Shown one piece after another: positions 1-6,717 of a DNA stretch of 6,717 nt. The DNA is taken from contig CABSGW010000148.1 of NCBI GenBank assembly GCA_902477365.1, positions 1-6,717 of the forward strand, written 5' to 3'. The notes beneath the pieces were generated by a model. It was not told the DNA's origin. It ran no database searches and saw nothing but the letters and a program-made list of their open reading frames with translations. The DNA comes from an uncultured Prevotellaceae bacterium (lineage in GTDB: Bacteria; Bacteroidota; Bacteroidia; Bacteroidales; Bacteroidaceae). Each line of letters opens with the position of its first letter. Position 1 is the stretch's first letter. The position numbers and the translations under genes were made by a program.

Positions 1-1044
1 CTCTTTGCACAGAGTCAAGGAGTACGTTTGCGTATGGAAGTGGTAAAAGACACTACCGCATTATTCCAATATTTACGTTCCGGTGAAGCAGACTTGATTG
101 CTTATGAACTACCCACAGAAATCATTACAAAAACGGGATTCACGCCATGTGCCAGTGACTCGGTAACCAGTACATATTCAACACTTCAGAAACAAACGAC
201 AGGATGGGCTATTCGTAACCAGGCAATAAAACTAAAATCTGCCATTGATGCTTGGTATAAGCCTACGCGTAAAAAGAAACTCATAGAGAACACAGTCGAA
301 ACCCAAACTCGCATAAGTATTCCTGCAAAACGTAATGTGAGAGCTCCTTATATATCGTTACAACAAGGAATTATTTCACCTTATGATGCCGAATTCATGC
401 GTCACGGTCAACGTATTGGATGGGACTGGAAGCTATTAGCAGCACAATGTTATCAAGAATCAGCGTTCGATCCTAAAGCCGTTTCGTGGGCTGGTGCTAG
501 AGGATTAATGCAAATTATGCCAGGGACAGCAGACTTGCTTCATTTGCCGTTTGACCAAATACATCATCCCGGAAAAAACATAGAAGCGGCTGCAAATTAT
601 TTGAAACAACTGGAGAAAAAATTTTCAGACATACCCAACCGGATAGATCGGATATGTTTTGTATTAGCAGCATATAACGGCGGATACCATCACATACGCG
701 ATGCCATGAAACTAACTTCCAAATACAAAAAAAATGCCGGTTCGTGGAAAGATGTCTCATTCTATGTCAAAGCACTCAGTACTCCAACCTATTACAACGA
801 TCCGATAGTTAAATATGGGTATATGATTGGAACTGAAACCTATAATTATGTGTTTTCAATCATGGAACGTTGGGATATTTATCGGAAAGGAAGTGGCAAA
901 AACGGAAATGTAGGTAATGTGTTCCAACCCAACAGAGCCACCAAACGAAACCGCTTTAATACGAAGCAAGAAATACTCAAGCCTGACGAAATTGAAAAGT
1001 TGATTCAAGCAAAAGAAAACACCAAAGAACCGATCAATGAATAA
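1..1044 (+). CDS. mltF: MltF-type membrane-bound lytic murein transglycosylase, 5' end cut by window
   Basis: The frame is open from base 1 with no stop, so the true start lies to the left; the TTG at 28 is probably internal. The 347 visible residues begin inside a periplasmic solute-binding-like domain (to about residue 85, with SGEADLIAYELP typical of its last lobe). An SLT domain follows at about 116-285. Catalytic Glu is E153 in YQESAFDP, followed by GLMQIMP (168-174) and AAYNGG (223-228), the conserved SLT motifs. Family knowledge: such enzymes cleave the MurNAc-GlcNAc bond of peptidoglycan to give 1,6-anhydroMurNAc ends, from the periplasmic face of the outer membrane. The signal peptide or lipobox is off-window. 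The C-terminal tail is basic and low in complexity. The gene ends with TAA at 1042-1044 and overlaps the following helicase gene by 8 nt, so the two are probably co-transcribed and translationally coupled. The family call is strong; the exact MltF name is inferred from the two-domain order. Confidence 0.9.
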   Translation, partial: LFAQSQGVRLRMEVVKDTTALFQYLRSGEADLIAYELPTEIITKTGFTPCASDSVTSTYSTLQKQTTGWAIRNQAIKLKSAIDAWYKPTRKKKLIENTVETQTRISIPAKRNVRAPYISLQQGIISPYDAEFMRHGQRIGWDWKLLAAQCYQESAFDPKAVSWAGARGLMQIMPGTADLLHLPFDQIHHPGKNIEAAANYLKQLEKKFSDIPNRIDRICFVLAAYNGGYHHIRDAMKLTSKYKKNAGSWKDVSFYVKALSTPTYYNDPIVKYGYMIGTETYNYVFSIMERWDIYRKGSGKNGNVGNVFQPNRATKRNRFNTKQEILKPDEIEKLIQAKENTKEPINE

Positions 1045-4000
1045 CAGCACAGACTATTTTGAGGAATTAGAAGCGTTACTAAAAAGCAATTTGTCTGTTC
1101 GCAAAAAACATGAAACCCTTTTTTCCCTTCTGAAGCGTTTTGTCAATGCACAAACTTCGCTTTTATCGACAAATTATACCGGCCTTGCGGCCCAATTATA
1201 CGCTTTATGTAAAATACATCAGTTTCCATTAACGGAAATAGATCTGATACGTAGAACAGCCATCAATATAGCTCAAAAAAAAGAAGAGGCTACAGATGCA
1301 TTATTTCTATTCTCCATACAAAAAACAGCCCAATTCATCGGATGCATCACCCACAGCCCTATACCGGTATTATTGAACAACCTGTCGGAGCAACCACGAT
1401 CGATAAATACGTTTCATAAATCATCCACTTACAAATGTATACGAGCCACAGTTGTTTCCTGTAACGACTCTTTTGTCCACATTTATCCGGTAAATACACT
1501 TCCCCCCAATGTTTACACAGTTAAATTACCAGAAGAAAACAGTTTCACATCTCTACCTTCGTGGCAAGAGATGCTATATGAAGGTTGTACGATCAATTTA
1601 CTTTCTCTACATCTACAAGAAAACATACTCTATCCGGATTTCATCGTCATAGAACCAGACTTCTTGATTGATGTCAGTGCATTAGCCGCTTGTTTCAAAC
1701 CTTATGGAAGTCACCCTGTCAACTATTTGCTAGACCGATTCAAAACACGTAGTAATTCTCCTTCCATCCTTTTAGGAAATGCCGCCAATCAGTTTATGGA
1801 CGATTGTATCTATCATCCAACCGACACAGACAAGCCTGTTGTCCCGATAAAAGAACGCTATAAATCATCCATTCAGAAACATTTCCGTCAGGCCATGTTA
1901 GACTATGCCTGCTGTCGTCCTCACATACAACCCTCTTTCTTTAAAGAAGCCGAACACCAATTCAGCACAATTTATGAAGCCGTTAACAAGCATTTTTTAG
2001 CCGATGAAATCGGTATTTCCATCGAAAAAGTACAACTGGAACCCTCCTTCATCTGTGAGGCTTTAGGTTTAAGGGGCAGAATGGATGTACTGACAAACGA
2101 TGCGACCAAACTCATTGAATTAAAAAGCGGAAAAGCAGAATGGCTACACGGAAAGAACTACCCCAAAGAGGCACATAGCATACAAATGGCTCTTTACAAG
2201 GAGATTCTTCATTACAACTTAAATATGCCCTATCAAAAGGTTTCTGCCTTCTTGTTTTACTCTCACTATCCGCTTTTTTTTGATCAAAGAGGGAGCAAAA
2301 GACAAATCCAACAAGCTCTTATGCTTCGTAACCGTATAGTTTATTTGGAGTTGTTAATACGGACAGGGAAGCATGAACAGCTGGAATCCTGGCTAGATGA
2401 ATGTATCATAAACGAGAAACAGTTGGACGGACGTTTCTATCACACCTATTTGAAACCTGAAATAGAAAACATCATCCAACCGATAGTCCAAGCATCGACT
2501 ATTGAAAAAAAGTATTTCGAAACCTTCCTATCCTTTACGGCCAAAGAGCAGTTCTTAGCTAAAACAGGCGATAACAATCCCGATTCCAACCGTGGATTTT
2601 CCAATGTATGGAATTTAGACACTGAAACAAAAATGCTTTCAGGTGACATCCTCATAGACCTGCAACTAATCCCACAAAACTCATCCCTAGAGGATAATGA
2701 AGGGGTGGATCGAATTTGTCTGAAATATACACACACCCTTGACAACGTCTTACCCAATTTTCGTATTGGAGATGCCGTAATACTATACGAACGATGCGAT
2801 AGGACAGACAATGCCACCAACAAACAGATATTTAGAGGATCTATTGAAGAGATGGATGATATCCATCTAATTATCAAATTGTTAAATAGACAAAAAAATC
2901 TAAGTATATTCCACTTTGGCGGACTATATGCCCTAGAACATGATTCCATGGATGCGACCTTTACACACTGTTACCAAGGATTACATTGCTTCCTGACATC
3001 TCCCAAGGAACGTAGGGATCTCCTTCTAGGAATAAGAAGTCCTCAAATAAACAAAAGCAAACAGCTTCACACCTCCCCTCCCAACCCTGCATTACAAGAG
3101 ATTGTGTGCAAAGCGTCACAAGCAGAAGATTATTTCTTACTGATAGGGCCACCCGGAACAGGAAAAACCAGTATGGCACTGCGAGCCATGGTAGAAGAAT
3201 TCATTGCCGAAAACCAGTCATTATCTACGCAAAAGAACCTGCTTTTGTTGGCTTATACCAATCGGGCCGTAGACGAAATTTGCGAAACACTAGAACGCAT
3301 CACTCCCTCACCGCCTTATCTGCGAATTGGTAATGAACTAAGCTGTGCCCCTCAATACCAGCATAGATTATTTGACAATGCCGCACAAACATGTCACACC
3401 TTACGGGCTACCCAAACACTGATCCAACAAACCACGATTTGGGTCAGTACAGTTTCCAGCATGAATGGAAAAACAGACTTGTTAGCTTATAAGCATTTTG
3501 ATACAGCGATACTTGATGAAGCATCTCAAGTATTAGAACCACAAATACTTAAGATACTTTGTTCAAGTAATGAAAAAGAATGCTATATCCGCAAATTCAT
3601 TCTTATAGGTGACCACAAACAGCTGCCAGCTGTGGTACTTCAACCAACAGATACCTCTGCCATTATACCATCAGAACTCCATATTACAGGACTGACTAAT
3701 TGCCGCAATTCGCTTTTCGAGCGTTTGCTTGCGAATGCAATAACCAATAAGTGGACACATGCTTACGGCATGTTGCACAAACAAGGGCGTATGCATGAAG
3801 AAATCTGTGCATTTGTCAATGATTTTTTCTATGCAAAAAACTTGTCTTCCATCCCTCTTCCTCACCAAACAGGCCCACTGACATGGAACAAACTATCCCC
3901 CCCAAACAGTTGGGAGCAATTTGTTGCTTCAACCCGTTTGGGCTTTTTATCAGTAACATCAAGTGGCTTGGTGGAGAATAACAAAAGCAATTACGAGGAA

Positions 4001-4459
4001 GCCCAATGCATCGCCTGGCTAGTTGAATGTTTTATACACCTGCACCAACATGAAAACAAGGCATTTGATGCAAATAAGGAAATCGGTATTATAGTACCTT
4101 TCCGTAACCAAATAACAACGATTAGGAATGCGATTGCCGCCCGTCAGTTGCCCTCAACGTCTGAAATCACCATTGATACGGTAGAATGTTACCAAGGTAG
4201 CCAACGTAATATTATCTTGTTCAGTACCACAATACATCAAAAATACCAGCTAAATATCCTGTCTAATATTCAACAAATAGAAGATGTATCGGTAGATAGA
4301 AAATTAAACGTAGCCTTAACAAGAGCCAGAAAACAATTGTTTATCATCGGAAACAAGACATTACTCTCACGTAACGAATTATATAACAAACTATTAAGCC
4401 GATGCCGGCATTTTTCATACGATCAGACCCAGCCCGGCACTTCAGCATCCTCCCTTTAA
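1037..4459 (+). CDS. Dna2-like fused PD-(D/E)XK nuclease and SF1B helicase
   Basis: This 1140-residue protein has the domain order of Dna2. A helical N-terminus (1-120) is followed by an OB-like strand region (about 132-205) and IEPDFLIDVSALA (205-217), resembling the segment that opens the Dna2 nuclease. The nuclease core shows D350 (RGRMDVL), E361-L-K363 (ELKSGK) and Q383xxxY387, the RecB/Cas4/Dna2 signature. A linker and beta-barrel-like part (about 500-625, RIGDAVILYE) leads to the helicase: Walker A GPPGTGKT (704-711), DEASQ (827-831), GDHKQLP (858-864), QGRMHEE (916-922), VECYQGSQ (1049-1056) and VALTRAR (1092-1098), matching the UPF1/Dna2 branch of SF1B. Inferred role: cytoplasmic ATP-driven DNA end or flap processing in replication or repair. 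Oddities: the Dna2/Cas4 iron-sulfur cysteines are not seen, and N251 occupies the likely motif-I His position. ATG 1037 lies within the 3' end of the transglycosylase gene. An RNA substrate is a possible alternative. In vivo function is unknown. Confidence 0.9.
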   Translation: MNNSTDYFEELEALLKSNLSVRKKHETLFSLLKRFVNAQTSLLSTNYTGLAAQLYALCKIHQFPLTEIDLIRRTAINIAQKKEEATDALFLFSIQKTAQFIGCITHSPIPVLLNNLSEQPRSINTFHKSSTYKCIRATVVSCNDSFVHIYPVNTLPPNVYTVKLPEENSFTSLPSWQEMLYEGCTINLLSLHLQENILYPDFIVIEPDFLIDVSALAACFKPYGSHPVNYLLDRFKTRSNSPSILLGNAANQFMDDCIYHPTDTDKPVVPIKERYKSSIQKHFRQAMLDYACCRPHIQPSFFKEAEHQFSTIYEAVNKHFLADEIGISIEKVQLEPSFICEALGLRGRMDVLTNDATKLIELKSGKAEWLHGKNYPKEAHSIQMALYKEILHYNLNMPYQKVSAFLFYSHYPLFFDQRGSKRQIQQALMLRNRIVYLELLIRTGKHEQLESWLDECIINEKQLDGRFYHTYLKPEIENIIQPIVQASTIEKKYFETFLSFTAKEQFLAKTGDNNPDSNRGFSNVWNLDTETKMLSGDILIDLQLIPQNSSLEDNEGVDRICLKYTHTLDNVLPNFRIGDAVILYERCDRTDNATNKQIFRGSIEEMDDIHLIIKLLNRQKNLSIFHFGGLYALEHDSMDATFTHCYQGLHCFLTSPKERRDLLLGIRSPQINKSKQLHTSPPNPALQEIVCKASQAEDYFLLIGPPGTGKTSMALRAMVEEFIAENQSLSTQKNLLLLAYTNRAVDEICETLERITPSPPYLRIGNELSCAPQYQHRLFDNAAQTCHTLRATQTLIQQTTIWVSTVSSMNGKTDLLAYKHFDTAILDEASQVLEPQILKILCSSNEKECYIRKFILIGDHKQLPAVVLQPTDTSAIIPSELHITGLTNCRNSLFERLLANAITNKWTHAYGMLHKQGRMHEEICAFVNDFFYAKNLSSIPLPHQTGPLTWNKLSPPNSWEQFVASTRLGFLSVTSSGLVENNKSNYEEAQCIAWLVECFIHLHQHENKAFDANKEIGIIVPFRNQITTIRNAIAARQLPSTSEITIDTVECYQGSQRNIILFSTTIHQKYQLNILSNIQQIEDVSVDRKLNVALTRARKQLFIIGNKTLLSRNELYNKLLSRCRHFSYDQTQPGTSASSL

Positions 4460-4480
4460 TCTCTCTCAATTATCCGTTTA

Positions 4481-4518
4481 GATGCATTGTTCTTCTTTCG
4501 TAAGAAGCAGACAGCATC
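4481..4518 (+). other. Bulged stem-loop in the 3' untranslated region
   Basis: Three helices stack on paper: GATGC (4481-4485) with GCATC (4514-4518), TGT (4488-4490) with ACA (4511-4513), and CTTCTT (4492-4497) with AAGAAG (4502-4507) around a TCGT loop. It lies 21 nt after the helicase stop and before the strong terminator. No T-run follows, so it is not itself a good intrinsic terminator. It may protect the mRNA 3' end or may be chance. Confidence 0.3.
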
Positions 4519-4547
4519 GTGATAATCAACCTACCCAGTCAGACCGT

Positions 4548-4591
4548 ACGACCAGCGCATGTCGTTGCAACGACATGCGCTGGTCGTTTTT
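4548..4591 (+). terminator. Perfect 40-bp palindrome with T5: intrinsic terminator of the helicase operon
   Basis: Bases 4548-4587 are a perfect inverted repeat centred between 4567 and 4568. As RNA this folds into an 18-bp GC-rich stem with a TGCA loop. Five Ts (4587-4591) follow on the plus strand, the form of a Rho-independent terminator, 88 nt after the helicase stop codon. On the minus strand no T-run follows, so termination should be directional and serve the rightward operon. The stem is unusually long and flawless for a terminator, so it could also be a repeated palindromic element. Confidence 0.8.
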
Positions 4592-4595
4592 GACA

Positions 4596-4778
4596 TTACA
4601 AAGGCATCACTCGTCCTAGGCTGACATTGGACTGAGCATCTCGTATAAACACACTATGATCATTTGCCATGCATTTAGAACCGAATGAATAATCGGCAAC
4701 CTGCTTATTTGAAGTGTGTTCAACAATAACCATGTTTTTTCTGGGCAGAACCATGATTAGTCCGGTTATTTTTAGCAA
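4596..4778 (-). CDS. Doubtful small hypothetical ORF
   Basis: This is an open frame of 60 codons from TTG; a start at ATG 4752-4754 gives 52 residues and one at ATG 4731-4733 gives 45. The last has an A-rich AGAAAAA just upstream, the usual Bacteroidales leader. The product shows no signal peptide, membrane segment or family motif that I recognise. A loose repetition of S-x(4)-A-(D/N) (SNKQVAD, then SKCMAN) faintly recalls short tandem-repeat proteins, but this is too weak to name a family. It fills most of the gap between the terminator and the next gene, and its stop lies 8 nt from the 40-bp palindrome. Against it: the TTG start overlaps the presumed promoter of the plus-strand gene, and a 60-codon frame is readily explained by chance. 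Confidence 0.2.
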   Translation of the reverse strand: MLKITGLIMVLPRKNMVIVEHTSNKQVADYSFGSKCMANDHSVFIRDAQSNVSLGRVMPL

Positions 4779-4783
4779 TTTTG
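4776..4783 (+). promoter_or_regulatory. Possible Bacteroides-type -7 box upstream of the yeiH-like gene
   Basis: CAATTTTG matches the Bacteroides -7 consensus TAnnTTTG except for the first base, and would place the transcript start near 4790, giving a leader of about 25 nt with AAAGAAAG (4802-4809) ahead of ATG 4815. No convincing -33 TTTG box is seen at the expected distance. The upstream terminator implies that a promoter must lie between 4592 and 4814. Confidence 0.3.
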
Positions 4784-4814
4784 CATAGCAAATAAAAAAT
4801 CAAAGAAAGACCCT

Positions 4815-5894
4815 ATGATTAGCGAACAAAAAGGTAATGTGTACCACGGTATTCTGCTTATAGCATTATTTTCCCTTTCCGCATTCTATATTAGTGGATT
4901 TCAATGGGTAAAGGACTTATCGTTCAGTCCACTGATTGTTGGTATCATTTTAGGAATGCTGTATGCCAACAGTCTGCGCAACTTTATTCCCGAGACATGG
5001 TTGCCCGGAATAAAGTTTTGTACAAAACAAGTATTACGAACAGGTATTGTGCTCTACGGCTTCCGTCTGACCTTTCAGCAGGTTGTCAGCATTGGACTTC
5101 CCGCCGTTTTACTCGACACAATTATCATTGCAGGAACAATTATACTGGGTGTAATTGTTGGCCGTATACTGAAAATGGACGAAAAGACAGCCCTCATCAC
5201 TTCAACAGGTAGTGCCATTTGCGGTGCGGCTGCCGTATTAGGTGCAGAACCCGTTATTAAATGCGCACCACATAAAACAGCCATCGCCGTATCAACCGTT
5301 GTTTTATTCGGTACGCTATCCATGTTTCTATATCCAATACTATTCCGTTCGGGGATATTGAATATGAGTACCGAAGAAATGGCCCTTTATACGGGAGCCA
5401 CCCTACATGAAGTAGCTCACGTTGTGGGAGCTGGAAACGCGATGGATCCGGACGGAACACTTCAGTTGGCCAGCCAGGCAACCATCACTAAAATGATACG
5501 TGTCATGATGCTAGCTCCCGTACTGCTGATTATGAGTTACCTAATTGCACTTGTTCGAAAAAAACGACACACAGACATATCCGATAACGGAAAAAGTAAA
5601 ATTACCATACCCTGGTTTGCCTTTGGATTTATTGCTGTCATAGCTGTTAATTCATGGTTACACAGCACATTGCTGATTCCTAACGACCTATTAAATAGCG
5701 GACTGGAAATGATGACGAGTTTTGATAATTTCCTATTAACAATGGCCATGACGGCACTTGGCACTGAAACCAGTATAGACAAATTCAAACAAGCTGGTGC
5801 AAAACCATTTTATCTGGCAGCTATCATTTATGTATGGTTACTGGTTGGTGGATATTTTCTATGTAAATGGCTTGTTCCACTTATGCACATCTAG
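4815..5894 (+). CDS. yeiH: YeiH/UPF0324 family inner-membrane protein (putative sulfate exporter)
   Basis: The product has 359 residues, close to the family's usual length of about 350, with roughly ten to eleven hydrophobic segments (near 11-28, 38-54, 73-90, 93-117, 127-146, 154-178, 190-208, 228-247, 265-282, 303-318, 331-356). Family-typical glycine-rich motifs are present: STGSAICGAAAV (130-141) between two helices and ATLHEVAHVVGAG (195-207), whose histidines and glutamate are plausible ion or substrate contacts. A charged cytoplasmic-type loop (248-263, KKRHTD) splits the protein. The family name 'putative sulfate exporter' is a database label; transport has not been demonstrated for most members, so the substrate here is unknown. 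The ATG follows AAAGAAAG at 5 nt. No LysR regulator, a common partner of yeiH in proteobacteria, is adjacent. The gene lies alone after a terminator and 37 nt before menF, possibly sharing a transcript with it. Confidence 0.9.
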   Translation: MISEQKGNVYHGILLIALFSLSAFYISGFQWVKDLSFSPLIVGIILGMLYANSLRNFIPETWLPGIKFCTKQVLRTGIVLYGFRLTFQQVVSIGLPAVLLDTIIIAGTIILGVIVGRILKMDEKTALITSTGSAICGAAAVLGAEPVIKCAPHKTAIAVSTVVLFGTLSMFLYPILFRSGILNMSTEEMALYTGATLHEVAHVVGAGNAMDPDGTLQLASQATITKMIRVMMLAPVLLIMSYLIALVRKKRHTDISDNGKSKITIPWFAFGFIAVIAVNSWLHSTLLIPNDLLNSGLEMMTSFDNFLLTMAMTALGTETSIDKFKQAGAKPFYLAAIIYVWLLVGGYFLCKWLVPLMHI

Positions 5895-5931
5895 TAATAT
5901 TTTATTCATCTTTTAAGGATCGGTTATTTCT

Positions 5932-6717
5932 ATGCATCGGTTGAAAAAAGTAATCAATCAACATGTCACCCAGGCTACAGCCTATGCACTCTTCCGCTAC
6001 CCGGAAGAGAAAAAAGTTCAGATGGTGATGCAGCAAACAGCTCCTTCTTGTCATAATTCTCTAGAATTCTTAGACAATCATACCGGCTTTGTAATCGTAC
6101 CTTTTTCCATTTCCAAACAGTATCCTGCAGTATGTATTAAACCGGATTTCTCATTTACCTATCCCCAACCCGAAGATGATTCGGAATATATTTCAAACCT
6201 TAAGCTCGAGCCAACTAAAAACACCAATAAACAACTATACATCAAAGATTTTAATAGTTTTATTCATGCAATAAGAGAAGATCGGTTTCATAAACTAGTA
6301 TTGGCTCGTTGTGAAGAAATAATGTGTAACGGAGCAAACGATGTGCAGCCTGTAGAACTTTTCTTAAAAGCATGTAACTACTATCCGCATCAATACATAG
6401 CACTATGCCACACACCGGCCACAGGAACATGGTTGGTTGCTACCCCTGAACCATTGCTGACCGGTCGTTGTAACGAATGGCAGACCGTAGCCTTGGCTGG
6501 TACAATGCCGTATGCATCATTGAAAGATAGCAGCAATTTGGTAGAATGGACCGAAAAAAACCGTAAGGAGCAAGATTATGTTGTGCAATATATCCGTGAT
6601 GTATTGAATAGCATGGATGCCTGTATAGAACAAACACCGCCTTATGTAATGCAAGCTGCTAATGTAGCCCATCTTTGCACGAAATTCCGCTTTTCATTCC
6701 CAGCCAACAATGTCTCT
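5932..6717 (+). CDS. menF: Isochorismate synthase (menaquinone pathway), 3' end cut by window
   Basis: The frame runs 262 codons from ATG 5932 to the window edge without a stop. An in-frame TAA at 5914-5916 excludes a longer N-terminus, and TAAGGA (5914-5919) is a possible ribosome site, rather far from the ATG. It belongs to the chorismate-binding family: KLVLAR (121-126, Lys corresponding to the general base of MenF/EntC), TWLVATPEPL (166-175, matching the GATPE.L block), ALAGT (187-191) and W..KNRKEQ (206-214). The C-terminal third, with the remaining Mg2+ and substrate residues, is off-window. Role: cytoplasmic Mg2+-dependent conversion of chorismate to isochorismate, the first step to menaquinone, the respiratory quinone of Bacteroidales. 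EntC (siderophore) is the alternative; PabB or TrpE are less likely given the short N-terminal part before KLVLAR. A menD gene immediately downstream would settle the role. The gap to yeiH (5895-5931) has no hairpin terminator. Confidence 0.88.
   Translation, partial: MHRLKKVINQHVTQATAYALFRYPEEKKVQMVMQQTAPSCHNSLEFLDNHTGFVIVPFSISKQYPAVCIKPDFSFTYPQPEDDSEYISNLKLEPTKNTNKQLYIKDFNSFIHAIREDRFHKLVLARCEEIMCNGANDVQPVELFLKACNYYPHQYIALCHTPATGTWLVATPEPLLTGRCNEWQTVALAGTMPYASLKDSSNLVEWTEKNRKEQDYVVQYIRDVLNSMDACIEQTPPYVMQAANVAHLCTKFRFSFPANNVS

Noticed and set aside
28..30. TTG as the real start of the transglycosylase gene
   Set aside because: The frame stays open to base 1 and the protein begins in the middle of a solute-binding-like domain with no signal peptide, so the gene is cut by the window rather than starting here.
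2446..2949. 167-codon open frame on the minus strand inside the helicase-nuclease gene
   Set aside because: It is fully antisense to a continuous, motif-rich coding region, has no recognisable domain and no ribosome site of note; it is a shadow frame.
1037..4459. Part of an anti-phage defence or CRISPR-associated (Cas4-like) system
   Set aside because: Nuclease-helicase fusions occur in defence loci, but there is no partner effector, methylase, CRISPR repeat or mobile-element gene here; the neighbours are cell-wall and metabolic housekeeping genes.
4904..5323. Plus- and minus-strand frames overlapping the yeiH-like gene
   Set aside because: They are out of frame with a complete membrane protein carrying the family motifs, and their products are without recognisable features.
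6440..6637. 65-codon minus-strand frame inside menF
   Set aside because: It is antisense to the conserved ATPEPL, ALAGT and KNRKEQ blocks of isochorismate synthase; a chance frame.

Overview
The window looks like an ordinary chromosomal segment of a member of the Bacteroidales (Bacteroides, Phocaeicola or a close relative). This is inferred from moderate-to-low GC, A-rich leaders in place of strong Shine-Dalgarno sites, and the protein families present; no species can be named from sequence alone. All four well-supported genes lie on the plus strand, and the first and last are cut by the window edges.

Region 1 (1-4459) is a tight two-gene unit. It begins with the 3' part of an MltF-type membrane-bound lytic transglycosylase, in which a solute-binding-like domain is followed by an SLT catalytic domain. 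This gene overlaps by 8 nt a 1140-residue helicase-nuclease with the domain order of eukaryotic Dna2: helical N-terminus, OB-like strand region, PD-(D/E)XK nuclease, linker/beta-barrel, SF1B helicase. The nuclease core is intact, but the iron-sulfur cysteines typical of Dna2/Cas4 cannot be found.

Region 2 (4460-4814) is a 355-nt intergenic stretch. It holds a bulged hairpin and then a perfect 40-bp palindrome ending in T5, the likely terminator of region 1. After that come a doubtful small minus-strand ORF and a weak Bacteroides-type promoter for the next gene.

Region 3 (4815-6717) holds a complete YeiH/UPF0324 'putative sulfate exporter' membrane protein. After a 37-nt gap with no visible terminator comes the N-terminal two thirds of isochorismate synthase (menF), the entry enzyme of menaquinone synthesis, which continues beyond the right edge. 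The two may be co-transcribed, but no functional link is evident.

There are no tRNA or rRNA genes, CRISPR arrays, insertion sequences or phage genes. The most unusual content is the bacterial Dna2-like protein and the loop-poor palindrome; no multi-gene novel system is visible.
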